Source: UMGS1901 sp934122115 (GTDB lineage: Bacteria; Bacillota; Clostridia; TANB77; CAG-508). Taken from it: a stretch of DNA of 64,000 nucleotides. A model generated the notes under the pieces. That model had not been told where the DNA came from. It made no database searches and saw nothing but the letters and a program-made list of their open reading frames with translations. Every line of letters begins with the position of its first letter. Position 1 is the stretch's first letter. The DNA is taken from the NCBI GenBank assembly GCA_934122115.1, contig CAKOVU010000003.1:1-64000 (forward strand), given 5' to 3'. The position numbers were made by a program, and so were the translations under genes. Shown in pieces: positions 1-7,232 of this stretch.

Positions 1-78
1 GCCGAACACAGAAGTCAAGCTCTTAAGTGCCGAAGATATTTACGGGTTACCCTGTTGAGAAAATAGGTCTTCGCCAGT
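1..78 (+). rRNA. rrf: 5S ribosomal RNA, 3' part
   Basis: The window opens inside a 5S rRNA. The conserved run CCGAACACAGAAGTCAAGCT near base 2 and the terminal GTCTTCGCCAG are typical of the 3' two thirds of the molecule. The 5' end and the rest of the rRNA operon lie outside the window. The exact 3' end is uncertain by a few bases because the partner strand of helix I is missing. Confidence 0.9.
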
Positions 79-84
79 ATATAT

Positions 85-160
85 TCCTCGTTAGCTCAGT
101 CGGTAGAGCGCTCGGCTGTTAACCGATAGGTCGTCCGTTCAAGTCGGACACGAGGAGCCA
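85..160 (+). tRNA. tRNA-Asn (GTT)
   Basis: A 76-base cloverleaf with acceptor stem TCCTCGT/ACGAGGA, discriminator G and an encoded CCA end. The anticodon loop CTGTTAA gives anticodon GTT for asparagine. It starts only a few bases after the 5S rRNA, so it is probably transcribed from the rRNA operon promoter, a common arrangement in Firmicutes. Confidence 0.97.
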
Positions 161-167
161 TAAATAT

Positions 168-240
168 AGAGTTTGAGTAATTTTGCTCAAACTCTTATTT
201 CTTTTGAAAGTCGCTATTTTCAAAAGTTTAGCGATTTTTT
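168..240 (+). terminator. Terminator region of the rRNA-tRNA transcript
   Basis: The first hairpin has a 10-bp stem (AGAGTTTGAG/CTCAAACTCT, 168-177 with 186-195) and is followed by a T-rich tract. A second hairpin (TCGCT/AGCGA, 211-215 with 230-234) leads straight into six Ts, and CTTTTGAAA/TTTCAAAAG can pair as an alternative. Two terminators in a row fit a strongly transcribed rRNA operon. Confidence 0.8.
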
Positions 241-351
241 GCTTTTTTCAAATGTAATCAAATATTTTTAAAAAGTTTTGGCGTAACTGTACTTATTACT
301 GTACATTATATAGATTTAACAAGAGATTAATTGGATTTATATAAAACGATA

Positions 352-385
352 AAATAAACCAGTTTAATTCCAACTGGTTTATTTT
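352..385 (-). terminator. Terminator of the XRE regulator gene
   Basis: AAATAAACCAGTT pairs with AACTGGTTTATTT around a short loop. The A-rich left flank reads as a U-tract on the minus strand, directly downstream of the regulator gene. The right flank is T-rich too, so it may work in both directions. Confidence 0.75.
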
Positions 386-389
386 TGAA

Positions 390-629
390 TTAATCTTGAA
401 TATTTATATTGTTAAAAATTGAATCTGCAAAAAAATCAGATAATTTTATATTTAATGCTTCACATATGTATTCAACAATATCTAATCGAATATATTTGTG
501 TTTACCAGCTAATAATTTTGATAAAGTTGAACGTGAAATTCCTGCTTTTGTACTTAATTGTGAAACATTTAAATTATATTGTTTTAACAAATTTTGTATT
601 CTTATTTTTACTGCGTCTGATAGTTCCAT
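390..629 (-). CDS. Small XRE-family DNA-binding regulator
   Basis: A 79-residue protein that is almost entirely one Cro/C1-type helix-turn-helix domain: roughly residues 5-70, with NVSQLSTKAGISRSTLSKLL as the helix-turn-helix. Proteins of this size are usually dimeric repressors acting on nearby promoters. The ATG at 629 is preceded by AGAGGA at a good distance. It is transcribed away from the small gene at 755, and the spacer between them holds a perfect inverted repeat over the -35 box of that gene, so autoregulation and control of the neighbour are likely (inference). No ligand-binding domain is present. Confidence 0.88.
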   Translation of the reverse strand: MELSDAVKIRIQNLLKQYNLNVSQLSTKAGISRSTLSKLLAGKHKYIRLDIVEYICEALNIKLSDFFADSIFNNINIQD

Positions 630-705
630 ATAAAATCCTCTTTATTAGTATTTACATTAGTATGTACAAGCCTTATAAATAATATCAAAAAAATCATAAA
701 ATATT

Positions 706-735
706 GTTGACAAACGTCAACCACATCCATATAAT
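706..735 (+). promoter_or_regulatory. Promoter with palindromic operator
   Basis: TTGACA (707-712) and TATAAT (730-735) are separated by exactly 17 bases, a consensus sigma-A promoter. The -35 box is one arm of the perfect inverted repeat GTTGAC-AAAC-GTCAAC (706-721), so a dimer bound there would block RNA polymerase. The adjacent XRE protein is the obvious candidate binder. Confidence 0.8.
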
Positions 736-754
736 AGCGATAAAGGGGGACATA

Positions 755-967
755 ATGAAAAAAGGACTCACAAATTTCTATTTGCCGTATGCAGTATGGA
801 GTAAAATTATAGAATATAGAGAGACAAAAGATGAAAGGTCGAAAAATAGAAAAAAAGAGAGAATAATTATTTTTTTAAAAACATCAGTGATGAATAAAGA
901 TATAAATATTGAACAAATGGAATTTATTATAAAAAAATACTTAGAAAAACAAGACATAAGTACTTAA
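755..967 (+). CDS. Small basic protein of unknown function
   Basis: A 70-residue lysine- and arginine-rich protein that I do not recognise. An upstream in-frame ATG at 704 is excluded because the promoter 707-735 lies inside that extension. The ATG at 755 follows AAAGGGGGA with good spacing. The predicted helix-rich chain has a strongly charged middle (RSKNRKKER) and no signal peptide or membrane segment. It has its own promoter and terminator and faces away from the XRE gene. It may be a small regulator or part of a decayed mobile element. A toxin-antitoxin role is not supported by anything I can see. Confidence 0.7.
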   Translation: MKKGLTNFYLPYAVWSKIIEYRETKDERSKNRKKERIIIFLKTSVMNKDINIEQMEFIIKKYLEKQDIST

Positions 968-987
968 AACTATGTCTTGCTTTGTTT
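950..987 (+). terminator. Terminator overlapping the small gene's end
   Basis: CAAGACATA (950-958) pairs with TATGTCTTG (971-979), followed by CTTTGTTTTT. The left arm lies within the last codons of the small gene, leaving no 3' untranslated region. No gene is visible from here to 1123; that stretch is plain AT-rich sequence. Confidence 0.75.
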
Positions 988-1122
988 TTGGACAAATTTT
1001 ATATATTCTTCATTTACAAGAAAACATATCAATATTATATCACCATACTTATATCAGGTTTTCAACTAAAAACGAAATTTCAAATAAAAATTTACGGGCT
1101 AATATTTAAGTTCGTATCAACA

Positions 1123-1151
1123 TTGCGTTTTGAGAAATAATATGTTATAAT
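1123..1151 (+). promoter_or_regulatory. Promoter, leader copy A
   Basis: TTGCGT (1123-1128) and an extended -10, TGTTATAAT (TATAAT 1146-1151), are 17 bases apart. The same arrangement with TTGCTT occurs at 22992-23020 in front of the second copy of the leader. Confidence 0.65.
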
Positions 1152-1157
1152 AAATTT

Positions 1158-1252
1158 ATCTATGATGCTTTACACAGCAAAGTCAAGAGAAAATTTATTA
1201 TTTATCTGGAGGTGCTGTGTAAAACCTCCGGACGATTGTAGGAGGAAACAAT
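1158..1252 (+). promoter_or_regulatory. Structured 5' leader, copy A (candidate RNA switch)
   Basis: A leader of about 95 bases with three competing helices. P1 pairs TTTACACAGCA (about 1170-1180) with TGCTGTGTAAA (about 1213-1223). P2 pairs TCTGGAGG with CCTCCGGA and holds the 3' strand of P1 in its loop. P3 would pair the same CCTCC with the GGAGG of the ribosome binding site just before the ATG at 1253. P1 and P2 cannot easily coexist, so the leader could expose or hide the ribosome binding site. The copy at 23027-23128 keeps all three helices and has compensating base changes. I do not recognise it as a named riboswitch class. Confidence 0.7.
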
Positions 1253-1567
1253 ATGGGTAATTTTTTTAAGGCATTTAAGAAGGGCTTTAATGAAGGAAAA
1301 AATCATGCAAAAAGTGAATCATATCGTAGACATGATAGGCCTAAAATTCCGATCAAACTTATTGAACCAAGCATAGGCAGGATTGTTCAGATTGAAGTAA
1401 TTGAACAAAACAATCGGTTGTTTCAAATGTATATGGCCATGTTAATAAGGTATGCAGAAGGGTTGAAAAAGTTTGGAACAGATTGGACAGTCGAAGGAAA
1501 AATAATTCAGATTATTTTTGCTGATGTCGATATGGCAGAAAGTGTACGCCAGACCTTGAAAAAGTGA
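1253..1567 (+). CDS. Hypothetical protein behind structured leader
   Basis: A 104-residue protein that I do not recognise. The first 35 residues are basic and glycine/lysine-rich (KAFKKGFNEGKNHAKSES), and the rest looks like a small alpha/beta fold. There is no signal peptide or transmembrane segment. The start is fixed by TAGGAGG nine bases upstream. Codon use differs from the surrounding AT-rich genes: it uses CGG (in NNRLF), GCC and GTC and ends in TGA. It carries its own promoter, leader and terminator, so it looks like an acquired single-gene cassette. Its leader is shared with the unrelated gene at 23129. Confidence 0.75.
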   Translation: MGNFFKAFKKGFNEGKNHAKSESYRRHDRPKIPIKLIEPSIGRIVQIEVIEQNNRLFQMYMAMLIRYAEGLKKFGTDWTVEGKIIQIIFADVDMAESVRQTLKK

Positions 1568-1580
1568 CATTATCAAATTG

Positions 1581-1619
1581 CAACGAGAAGTCTTTAAAGG
1601 GCAACTCGTTGTTTTTTTA
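1581..1619 (+). terminator. Terminator of the leader-A gene
   Basis: CAACGAG (1581-1587) pairs with CTCGTTG (1605-1611), followed by seven Ts. It ends the one-gene transcript started at about 1158. Confidence 0.85.
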
Positions 1620-1682
1620 TAATTATATTATATTTTATAAAAATATGATATAATTTATATGTGATGATATTTATAAAAACAA

Positions 1683-1938
1683 AATAACCTAGAATTAAAG
1701 GATATTAAAAATATATTTATTTCACATTGTCATACAGACCACATTTTAGGATTAATGTGGATGCTAAAAAGAAGCTGTATGCGAAAAAATGGAAAAATTA
1801 AATATAAAAAATTTGATTTTATAGCATACAGAGGAAACTCATAGAGAAAATAGAAAAGAATTATATATAAAAGAAGGAAAACAATATTTTTCAAATAATA
1901 TTATTGTTCCGGATGAAATGGAAGAAATTGAAATATAG
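1683..1938 (+). pseudogene. Remnant of a metallo-beta-lactamase-fold hydrolase
   Basis: Translating 1683-1844 gives LKDIKNIFISHCHTDHILG followed by a tryptophan/lysine-rich stretch. HCHTDH is the HxHxDH metal-binding motif of the RNase Z-like metallo-beta-lactamase superfamily. A stop follows after YRGNS. A different frame then gives NNIIVPDEMEEIEI ending at 1938, which resembles the usual C-terminus of these proteins. The N-terminal part (about 50 residues) and the middle are missing and the two fragments are out of frame, so this is a decayed gene. No intact small gene replaces it in this stretch. Confidence 0.75.
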
Positions 1939-2046
1939 TTTATACACTAAAAGTGTTTAGAATAATAAACATTTTTTATCTTTAAATTATTGCAAAATGA
2001 AATTCAATAATATATAATAGCAAAAAATGAATGAAGGAGAATTAAT

Positions 2047-2613
2047 ATGAAAAAATCTTTAAGTATAGTAATTATAATTATTTTAATCCTGGGCTTAATA
2101 GCTGGAATAGTTGCTGGAAGCTACAATAGAATGGTAGCAAGTAGAGAAGCTGTGGACACAGCATATTCTAATCTAGATGTATCATTGCAAAGAAGAGCAG
2201 ATTTAATTCCAAATTTAGTAAATACAGTAAAAGGGTATACAAACCATGAAACAGAGGTTATAGATAAGGTGACAAGTGCAAGAACAAAATATTTAAACGC
2301 ATCTTCAACAGATGAAAAAATAGCGGCAAACAATGAAATCTCACAAGCTTTATCTAATTTATTAGTGGTTATTGAAAATTATCCGGATTTAAAATCATCT
2401 TCAAATTATACACAACTTGCAGATGAACTAAGTGGTACAGAAAATAGAATTGCAGTTGCTAGAAGAGATTATAATGAAGCAGTAAAAACATATAATTTAT
2501 CAATAAAAAAATTTCCAAAGAATATTTTAGCAAATATGTTTGGATTTGATGCAGCAACATACTTTGAAGCAAGTGAATCAAGCAAAGATGTACCAAATGT
2601 TTCATTTGATTAA
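2047..2613 (+). CDS. lemA: LemA family membrane protein
   Basis: A 188-residue protein with one N-terminal membrane segment (about residues 4-27) and a helical cytosol- or surface-exposed domain. The family signature is clear: YSNLDVSLQRRADLIPNLVNTVKGY at 41-65 and NMFGFDAATYFEAS near the C-terminus, with normal family length. LemA is a widespread four-helix protein of uncertain function that is often encoded next to TPM-domain proteins, as it is here. AAGGAG precedes the ATG. The following TPM gene starts about 60 bases downstream with no terminator between, so the two probably form an operon. Confidence 0.93.
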   Translation: MKKSLSIVIIIILILGLIAGIVAGSYNRMVASREAVDTAYSNLDVSLQRRADLIPNLVNTVKGYTNHETEVIDKVTSARTKYLNASSTDEKIAANNEISQALSNLLVVIENYPDLKSSSNYTQLADELSGTENRIAVARRDYNEAVKTYNLSIKKFPKNILANMFGFDAATYFEASESSKDVPNVSFD

Positions 2614-2674
2614 AAATTTGATTATAAAGGAGAAAATTAGGAGTTATATAAATAACTTCTAATTTATTAATAAT

Positions 2675-3565
2675 ATGAGGGGTAAAAAAATTTTAAAAGA
2701 TATAAGATATATTATTTTGAGTATATTAATTTTTCTTTGTATACTTAATACAAAAACAGAGGCTGTCGTAAGTCAAACTAGGGAATTCTATGTAAATGAT
2801 TCGGCGAATGTATTAGATTATGACTTAGAAAATTATATTATTTCTACTAACAAATCTTTAAACTCACAAACGGGTGCGCAAATTGTTGTAGTAACGGTTA
2901 ATAGTTTAGAGGGAAAAGAAATCGAAGAATATGCCAATGAATTATTTAGGCAATATGGAATAGGCAATAAGACGAAAAATAATGGTGTTTTAATATTACT
3001 TTCTATCAATGATAGAAAATCTAGAATAGAAGTTGGATATGGTTTAGAAGGAGCATTAAATGATGCTAAAACAGGTCGTATTCAAGACAATTATATGATT
3101 CCATATTACAAAGAGAATAACTGGCAAGAAGGAATAAAGAATGGTTACAATGCAATATTAGAAGAGGTAAAGCAAGAGTACAGTATAAGTGTAGATGGAA
3201 GTATAGAGCCAGTAAAAGGGAAAAATGACGACATTCAAAATTTTAATTCCGGAGTAATTTCTTTTATATTTATTGCTTCTATGGTTATAGTACCGCTTTT
3301 GGGTAAAAAGGCAAAAAAGATAACGAGAATAATATCTGCTATTTTACTAAGCGGAAGTACAGTACTAGCAATAGCTACTAGCGAATTAATATTCATTTAT
3401 ATAGCTTTTATTAGCTTTTTTATATTAATTTCAAGCTTTTTTTCAGGAAAAGGCGGAGTATTCTATGGCGGAGGTGGAAGCTCTTTTGGTGGAGGTTCAT
3501 CAGGCGGCGGATCCCATGGCGGAGGTGGTTCATCAGGCGGAGGAGGCTCTTCTAGAAGTTTCTAA
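2675..3565 (+). CDS. TPM-domain (YgcG-like) membrane protein
   Basis: A 296-residue protein with a signal-like hydrophobic segment (about 9-30), an extracellular TPM domain (about 36-165, with FYVNDSANVLD, GAQIVVVTV and RIEVGYGLEGALND) and two membrane segments (about 193-210 and 220-255). It ends in a glycine/serine-rich tail rich in GGGSSGGG repeats and RSF. TPM proteins are found with LemA and are linked to envelope or photosystem repair in other organisms; the role here is unknown. No clear ribosome binding site lies near the ATG. An AGGAG at 2640 sits in a hairpin (2639-2660), so the start is the least certain part. Confidence 0.9.
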   Translation: MRGKKILKDIRYIILSILIFLCILNTKTEAVVSQTREFYVNDSANVLDYDLENYIISTNKSLNSQTGAQIVVVTVNSLEGKEIEEYANELFRQYGIGNKTKNNGVLILLSINDRKSRIEVGYGLEGALNDAKTGRIQDNYMIPYYKENNWQEGIKNGYNAILEEVKQEYSISVDGSIEPVKGKNDDIQNFNSGVISFIFIASMVIVPLLGKKAKKITRIISAILLSGSTVLAIATSELIFIYIAFISFFILISSFFSGKGGVFYGGGGSSFGGGSSGGGSHGGGGSSGGGGSSRSF

Positions 3566-3606
3566 CTGAAAATAGTATAAAAAACAAAAATATAATGCAA
3601 AAGTAC

Positions 3607-3635
3607 TTGACAAATCAATGAAAATGGTGTAAAGT
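3607..3635 (+). promoter_or_regulatory. Promoter of the ylxM-ffh operon
   Basis: TTGACA (3607-3612) is followed 17 bases later by TAAAGT in an extended TG context (TGGTGTAAAGT). It lies just upstream of ylxM and is the likely start of the SRP/ribosome operon. Confidence 0.55.
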
Positions 3636-3670
3636 ATATAAGCATTACATATTGGATTTGAGGTGAAAAT

Positions 3671-4021
3671 ATGGAAAGAAAAATAGAACTTGGAATTTTA
3701 TGTGATATATATGCTAACCTTTTAACAAAGAAGCAATATAGCATATTAAATAATTACTTCAATGACGATTTATCTTTATCAGAAATTGCCGAAAATAACA
3801 ATATAACAAGGCAGGCTGTAAATGACATAGTAAGGAAAGGGGAAAATAAGCTTCTGGATTACGAAAAGAAGTTAGGAATTATGAAAAAAACAGTAAATCA
3901 AGAGAAACTAATTCAAAACATCTTAGGTGAACTTAACAAAATTACTAATGCTTCTTCAGATAAAAAAGTAGAAAAAATATTAGAAAATGTAAAAAAAGAA
4001 TTAGTATCCTTAAATGTATAG
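3671..4021 (+). CDS. ylxM: YlxM-family DNA-binding protein
   Basis: A 116-residue protein of the YlxM/UPF0122 family. It has a sigma-70 region 4-like helix-turn-helix (LSLSEIAENNNITRQAVNDI, about residues 35-54) following LLTKKQYSILNNYFNDD. In Firmicutes this gene almost always precedes ffh, as here (29-base gap), and is thought to act on the signal recognition particle operon, though its mechanism is not settled. The ATG is preceded by GAGGTG. The C-terminal 40 residues are charged and helical. Confidence 0.92.
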   Translation: MERKIELGILCDIYANLLTKKQYSILNNYFNDDLSLSEIAENNNITRQAVNDIVRKGENKLLDYEKKLGIMKKTVNQEKLIQNILGELNKITNASSDKKVEKILENVKKELVSLNV

Positions 4022-4050
4022 TTCAAATGAAAAACGTGGAGGTTTAAAAT

Positions 4051-5406
4051 ATGGCTTTTGAAGGATTATCTTCTAAATTGCAAGAATTTACAAAGAAATT
4101 AAGAGGAAAAACAAGAATTAATGAATCAGACTTAAAAGAAATGCTAAGAGAAGTAAAACTTGCATTACTTGAAGCAGATGTAAATTATAAAATAGTTAAA
4201 GAATTTATAAGCACAATCCAAGAGAAAGCATTAGGGCAAGACGTTTTAAAATCATTAACGCCAGGTCAACAAGTTGTAAAAATAGTAAAAGACGAACTTG
4301 TAGAATTACTTGGAGGAACAGAGAGTAAAATTAATTTTAGCCCAAACCCACCAACAATTATTATGTTAGTTGGTCTTCAAGGATCTGGTAAAACTACAAC
4401 AGCTGGAAAGTTGGCGAATCTATTAAGAAAGCAAGGTAAAAAACCATTGTTGGTAGCATGCGATGTATATAGACCAGCTGCAATAAAACAATTGCAAGTT
4501 GTAGGAGGGCAACTAGGGATTCCTGTATTTGCTAATGAAAACTCAAAAGATGTTGTTCATATAGCAAAACAAGCATTAAATATTGCAAACTCAAAATTAA
4601 ATGATGTTGTAATATTAGATACTGCTGGTAGACTTCACATAGATGAAGAATTAATGAATGAATTGAAAAATGTAAAAGAAAATGTTCATCCACATGAAAT
4701 ACTATTGGTAGTAGACTCTATGACAGGTCAAGATGCAGTAAATGTTGCAGAAAGCTTTAATGAGGCACTTGGAATAGATGGTGTTGTACTAACTAAGTTA
4801 GATGGTGATACTCGTGGTGGTGCAGCATTATCAGTAAAGAAAGTTACAGGAAAGCCAATTAAATTTGCTGGTACAGGAGAAAAGCTAAGTGAACTTGAAG
4901 TATTTTATCCAGATAGAATGGCATCAAGAATATTAGGAATGGGAGATGTCCTTTCAATAATTGAAAAAGCAGAAGAATCATTTAATGCAGAAGAGGCAGA
5001 AAAGCTTACAAAACAGTTAACCAAAAAAGAATTTGATTTAAATGATTATTTGGCACAATTAAGACAAGTAAAGAAAATGGGATCATTTTCATCATTATTA
5101 AAACTAGTTCCTGGAATGGCAGATATAAAGAATTTAAAAGTAGATGAAAAAGAATTTGTTAGAATAGAAGCATTAATTTGCTCAATGACAGATAAAGAAA
5201 GAAGAAATCCAAAAATACTGAATGCAAGTAGAAGAATACGTATCGCAAAAGGTAGCGGTACTTCGGTTCAAGAAATAAACAAATTCATGAAATCGTTTGA
5301 AATGACTCAAAAAATGATGAAGAAAATGAAAGATAGCAAGTCAATGAAAAAAATGATGAGTCAAATGAAAAATATGGATCCGAAAGATTTAAAGAAAATG
5401 ATGTAG
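4051..5406 (+). CDS. ffh: Signal recognition particle protein Ffh
   Basis: 451 residues, full length for the family. The order is N domain, GTPase G domain (P-loop GLQGSGKT at 108-115, DTAGR near 190, TKLDGD near 250) and methionine-rich M domain that binds signal peptides and SRP RNA (about 300-451, ending in MKKMMSQMKN and DLKKMM). It brings ribosomes making membrane and secreted proteins to FtsY. GTGGAGG sits ahead of the ATG. It is the second gene of the ylxM-ffh-rpsP-khpA-rimM-trmD-rplS series. Confidence 0.99.
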   Translation: MAFEGLSSKLQEFTKKLRGKTRINESDLKEMLREVKLALLEADVNYKIVKEFISTIQEKALGQDVLKSLTPGQQVVKIVKDELVELLGGTESKINFSPNPPTIIMLVGLQGSGKTTTAGKLANLLRKQGKKPLLVACDVYRPAAIKQLQVVGGQLGIPVFANENSKDVVHIAKQALNIANSKLNDVVILDTAGRLHIDEELMNELKNVKENVHPHEILLVVDSMTGQDAVNVAESFNEALGIDGVVLTKLDGDTRGGAALSVKKVTGKPIKFAGTGEKLSELEVFYPDRMASRILGMGDVLSIIEKAEESFNAEEAEKLTKQLTKKEFDLNDYLAQLRQVKKMGSFSSLLKLVPGMADIKNLKVDEKEFVRIEALICSMTDKERRNPKILNASRRIRIAKGSGTSVQEINKFMKSFEMTQKMMKKMKDSKSMKKMMSQMKNMDPKDLKKMM

Positions 5407-5485
5407 TTATAAATATTTAAGCTAATATATAGCTGAAAATAATTATATATAGATATGTAAAATAGAAAGTAGAGGTGAATTATAA

Positions 5486-5719
5486 ATGGTAAAAATAAGA
5501 TTACAAAGACAAGGTGCTAAAAAAGCTCCATTCTATCACATCGTTGTTGCTGATTCTAGATCACCAAGAGATGGAAGAATAGTTGAAAAGATTGGAACAT
5601 ATGATCCAATGACTGACCCAGCTACAATAAAATTAGATAAGGAAAAGGTTGAATACTGGATAAAAAATGGTGCAAAACCAACTGACACAGTTAAAGCTTT
5701 AATAGAAAAAGCAAATTAA
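5486..5719 (+). CDS. rpsP: 30S ribosomal protein S16
   Basis: 77 residues with the family's hallmark start (MVKIRLQRQGAKKAPFYHIV) and RSPRDGRIVEKIGTYDP. S16 binds 16S rRNA early in 30S assembly. GAGGTG precedes the ATG. Its place between ffh and a KH-domain gene is the conserved Firmicutes order. Confidence 0.99.
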   Translation: MVKIRLQRQGAKKAPFYHIVVADSRSPRDGRIVEKIGTYDPMTDPATIKLDKEKVEYWIKNGAKPTDTVKALIEKAN

Positions 5720-5744
5720 TTAGCTAAAGGAAAGGCACAATAAT

Positions 5745-5978
5745 ATGGAAGAAATATTAAAAACAATAATAGAAAATCTTGTAGAAAACAAAGAAGAAGT
5801 AAAGATAACAAGAATTGATGACGAAAAAGGAATACTTTTAAAAGTTAAAGTTGCTCAAGAAGATATGGGAAAAGTAATTGGTAAACAAGGAAAAGTAGCA
5901 AGAGCAATAAGAACAATAATGAAATCTATTACTTCAAATGAGCAAAAAAATGTGGGAGTAATATTTGAGGAAGAATAG
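5745..5978 (+). CDS. khpA: KH-domain RNA-binding protein KhpA
   Basis: A 77-residue single KH domain with the RNA-binding GxxG loop in VIGKQGKVARAIRTIM (about residues 46-61). In Firmicutes KhpA pairs with KhpB/EloR and binds many RNAs, affecting cell elongation and division. AAAGGAAAGG lies upstream of the ATG. Only 9 bases separate it from rimM. Confidence 0.96.
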   Translation: MEEILKTIIENLVENKEEVKITRIDDEKGILLKVKVAQEDMGKVIGKQGKVARAIRTIMKSITSNEQKNVGVIFEEE

Positions 5979-5987
5979 GTAAGTGAT

Positions 5988-6497
5988 ATGGTAAAATATT
6001 TTGAAATTGGTCAGATTGTAAATACATTTGGTATAAAAGGGCAAGTTAAGGTAATGCCATATACAGATGATATAAAAAGATTTGATGAATTAAAACAAAT
6101 ATATATAGATAAGAAAAATCAGTTGCAATTATTCCAAATAGAACAAGTAAGTTATCATAAGAATATGGTAATTCTAAAATTAAAAGGAATTGATACCATC
6201 GAAGAAGCAGAAAAGTATAGGAATTGCTATTTAAAAATAGATAGAAAAGATGCGAAAGAGCTTCCAGAAGGTACATATTATATAGCTGACTTGTTAGGAT
6301 TAGAAGTCTGTACAAACGATGGTAAAAAACTAGGAAAACTAGTTGATATATATAACAGCGGAAGTTGTGATATATACGTTGTAAAAGATGATAATGGAAA
6401 ACAAATATTATTGCCAAATATTCCAGATTTGAAAAAAGAGATTGATTTAGTAAATGAAAAGATAGTAGTATATCCAATAAAAGGGTTACTAGACTAA
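5988..6497 (+). CDS. rimM: 16S rRNA processing protein RimM
   Basis: 169 residues, normal for the family. The N-terminal RimM domain (EIGQIVNTFGIKGQVKV at about 6-22) is followed by a PRC-barrel domain (YYIADLLGLEV onward, with LLPNIPDLKKEIDL). RimM binds S19 and helps mature the 30S head. The ATG lies 9 bases after khpA, and trmD follows after 9 bases, so translation is probably coupled. Confidence 0.97.
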   Translation: MVKYFEIGQIVNTFGIKGQVKVMPYTDDIKRFDELKQIYIDKKNQLQLFQIEQVSYHKNMVILKLKGIDTIEEAEKYRNCYLKIDRKDAKELPEGTYYIADLLGLEVCTNDGKKLGKLVDIYNSGSCDIYVVKDDNGKQILLPNIPDLKKEIDLVNEKIVVYPIKGLLD

Positions 6498-6506
6498 GGA
6501 GAAAAA

Positions 6507-7217
6507 ATGAAATTTGAAGTATTAACATTATTTCCTGAAATGTTTGAACCATTAAAACATAGTATCCTACAAAGAGCTGTTAATGAAAAATATATTAGTA
6601 TAAATTTAGTAAATATTAGAGATTTTTCAAAAGACAAGCATAAAAAAGTAGATGATACTCCATATGGTGGAGGAGCAGGAATGGTAATGAAAGCAGATGT
6701 AGTGTATGATGCATATAAATCTGTCAAACATGAAAATTCAAAAGTTATATATTTATCTCCTCAGGGTAAAAAATTAAATCAAAAAAAGGTTGAAGAATTA
6801 TCAAAAATAGAAAACATAATATTATTATGTGGGCACTACGAAGGAGTGGACCAAAGAGTATTAGATGAAATTGTAGATGAAGAAATTTCAATAGGTGATT
6901 ATGTATTAACAGGAGGCGAATTGCCAGCGATGGTATTAATTGATTCTGTTAGTAGATATGTAGAAGGGGTTTTAAATAAAGAATCGACTAAAGAAGAATC
7001 CTTTTCTAATGGATTGTTAGAGTATTCTCAATATACAAGACCAGAAATATTTTTAGGAAAACAAGTTCCAGAGGTGCTAAAGTCTGGAAATCATAAAAAA
7101 ATAGAAGAATGGAGAAGAAATAATTCTCTATTGAATACATTAAAAAAAAGACCGGATCTTTTAAATGAAAAAGATAGGGTAGAAGCAGAAAATATAGTAA
7201 AAAATTATAAAATTTAA
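6507..7217 (+). CDS. trmD: tRNA (guanine37-N1)-methyltransferase TrmD
   Basis: 236 residues. This SPOUT-fold enzyme methylates G37 of tRNAs with S-adenosylmethionine, preventing frameshifts at proline and other codons. Motifs seen: LTLFPEMFEPLKHSILQRA at the N-terminus, TPYGGGAGMVM (about 51-61), LLCGHYEGVDQRV (about 110-122), and SIGDYVLTGGELPAM of the trefoil-knot cofactor site. AAGGAG lies ahead of the ATG. It sits in its usual place between rimM and rplS. Confidence 0.98.
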   Translation: MKFEVLTLFPEMFEPLKHSILQRAVNEKYISINLVNIRDFSKDKHKKVDDTPYGGGAGMVMKADVVYDAYKSVKHENSKVIYLSPQGKKLNQKKVEELSKIENIILLCGHYEGVDQRVLDEIVDEEISIGDYVLTGGELPAMVLIDSVSRYVEGVLNKESTKEESFSNGLLEYSQYTRPEIFLGKQVPEVLKSGNHKKIEEWRRNNSLLNTLKKRPDLLNEKDRVEAENIVKNYKI

Positions 7218-7232
7218 GAAAGGAGAATATCA

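Noticed and set aside
704..754. Longer start for the small gene at 755
   Set aside because: The consensus promoter and operator (706-735) lie inside this extension.
1161..1260. Leader peptide MMLYTAKSRENLL in leader copy A
   Set aside because: Leader copy B has a stop in the equivalent frame and no matching start, so the peptide is not conserved although the RNA stems are.
6046..6552. 168-codon minus-strand frame over rimM
   Set aside because: It is leucine/tyrosine-rich shadow sequence opposite a well supported rimM gene.
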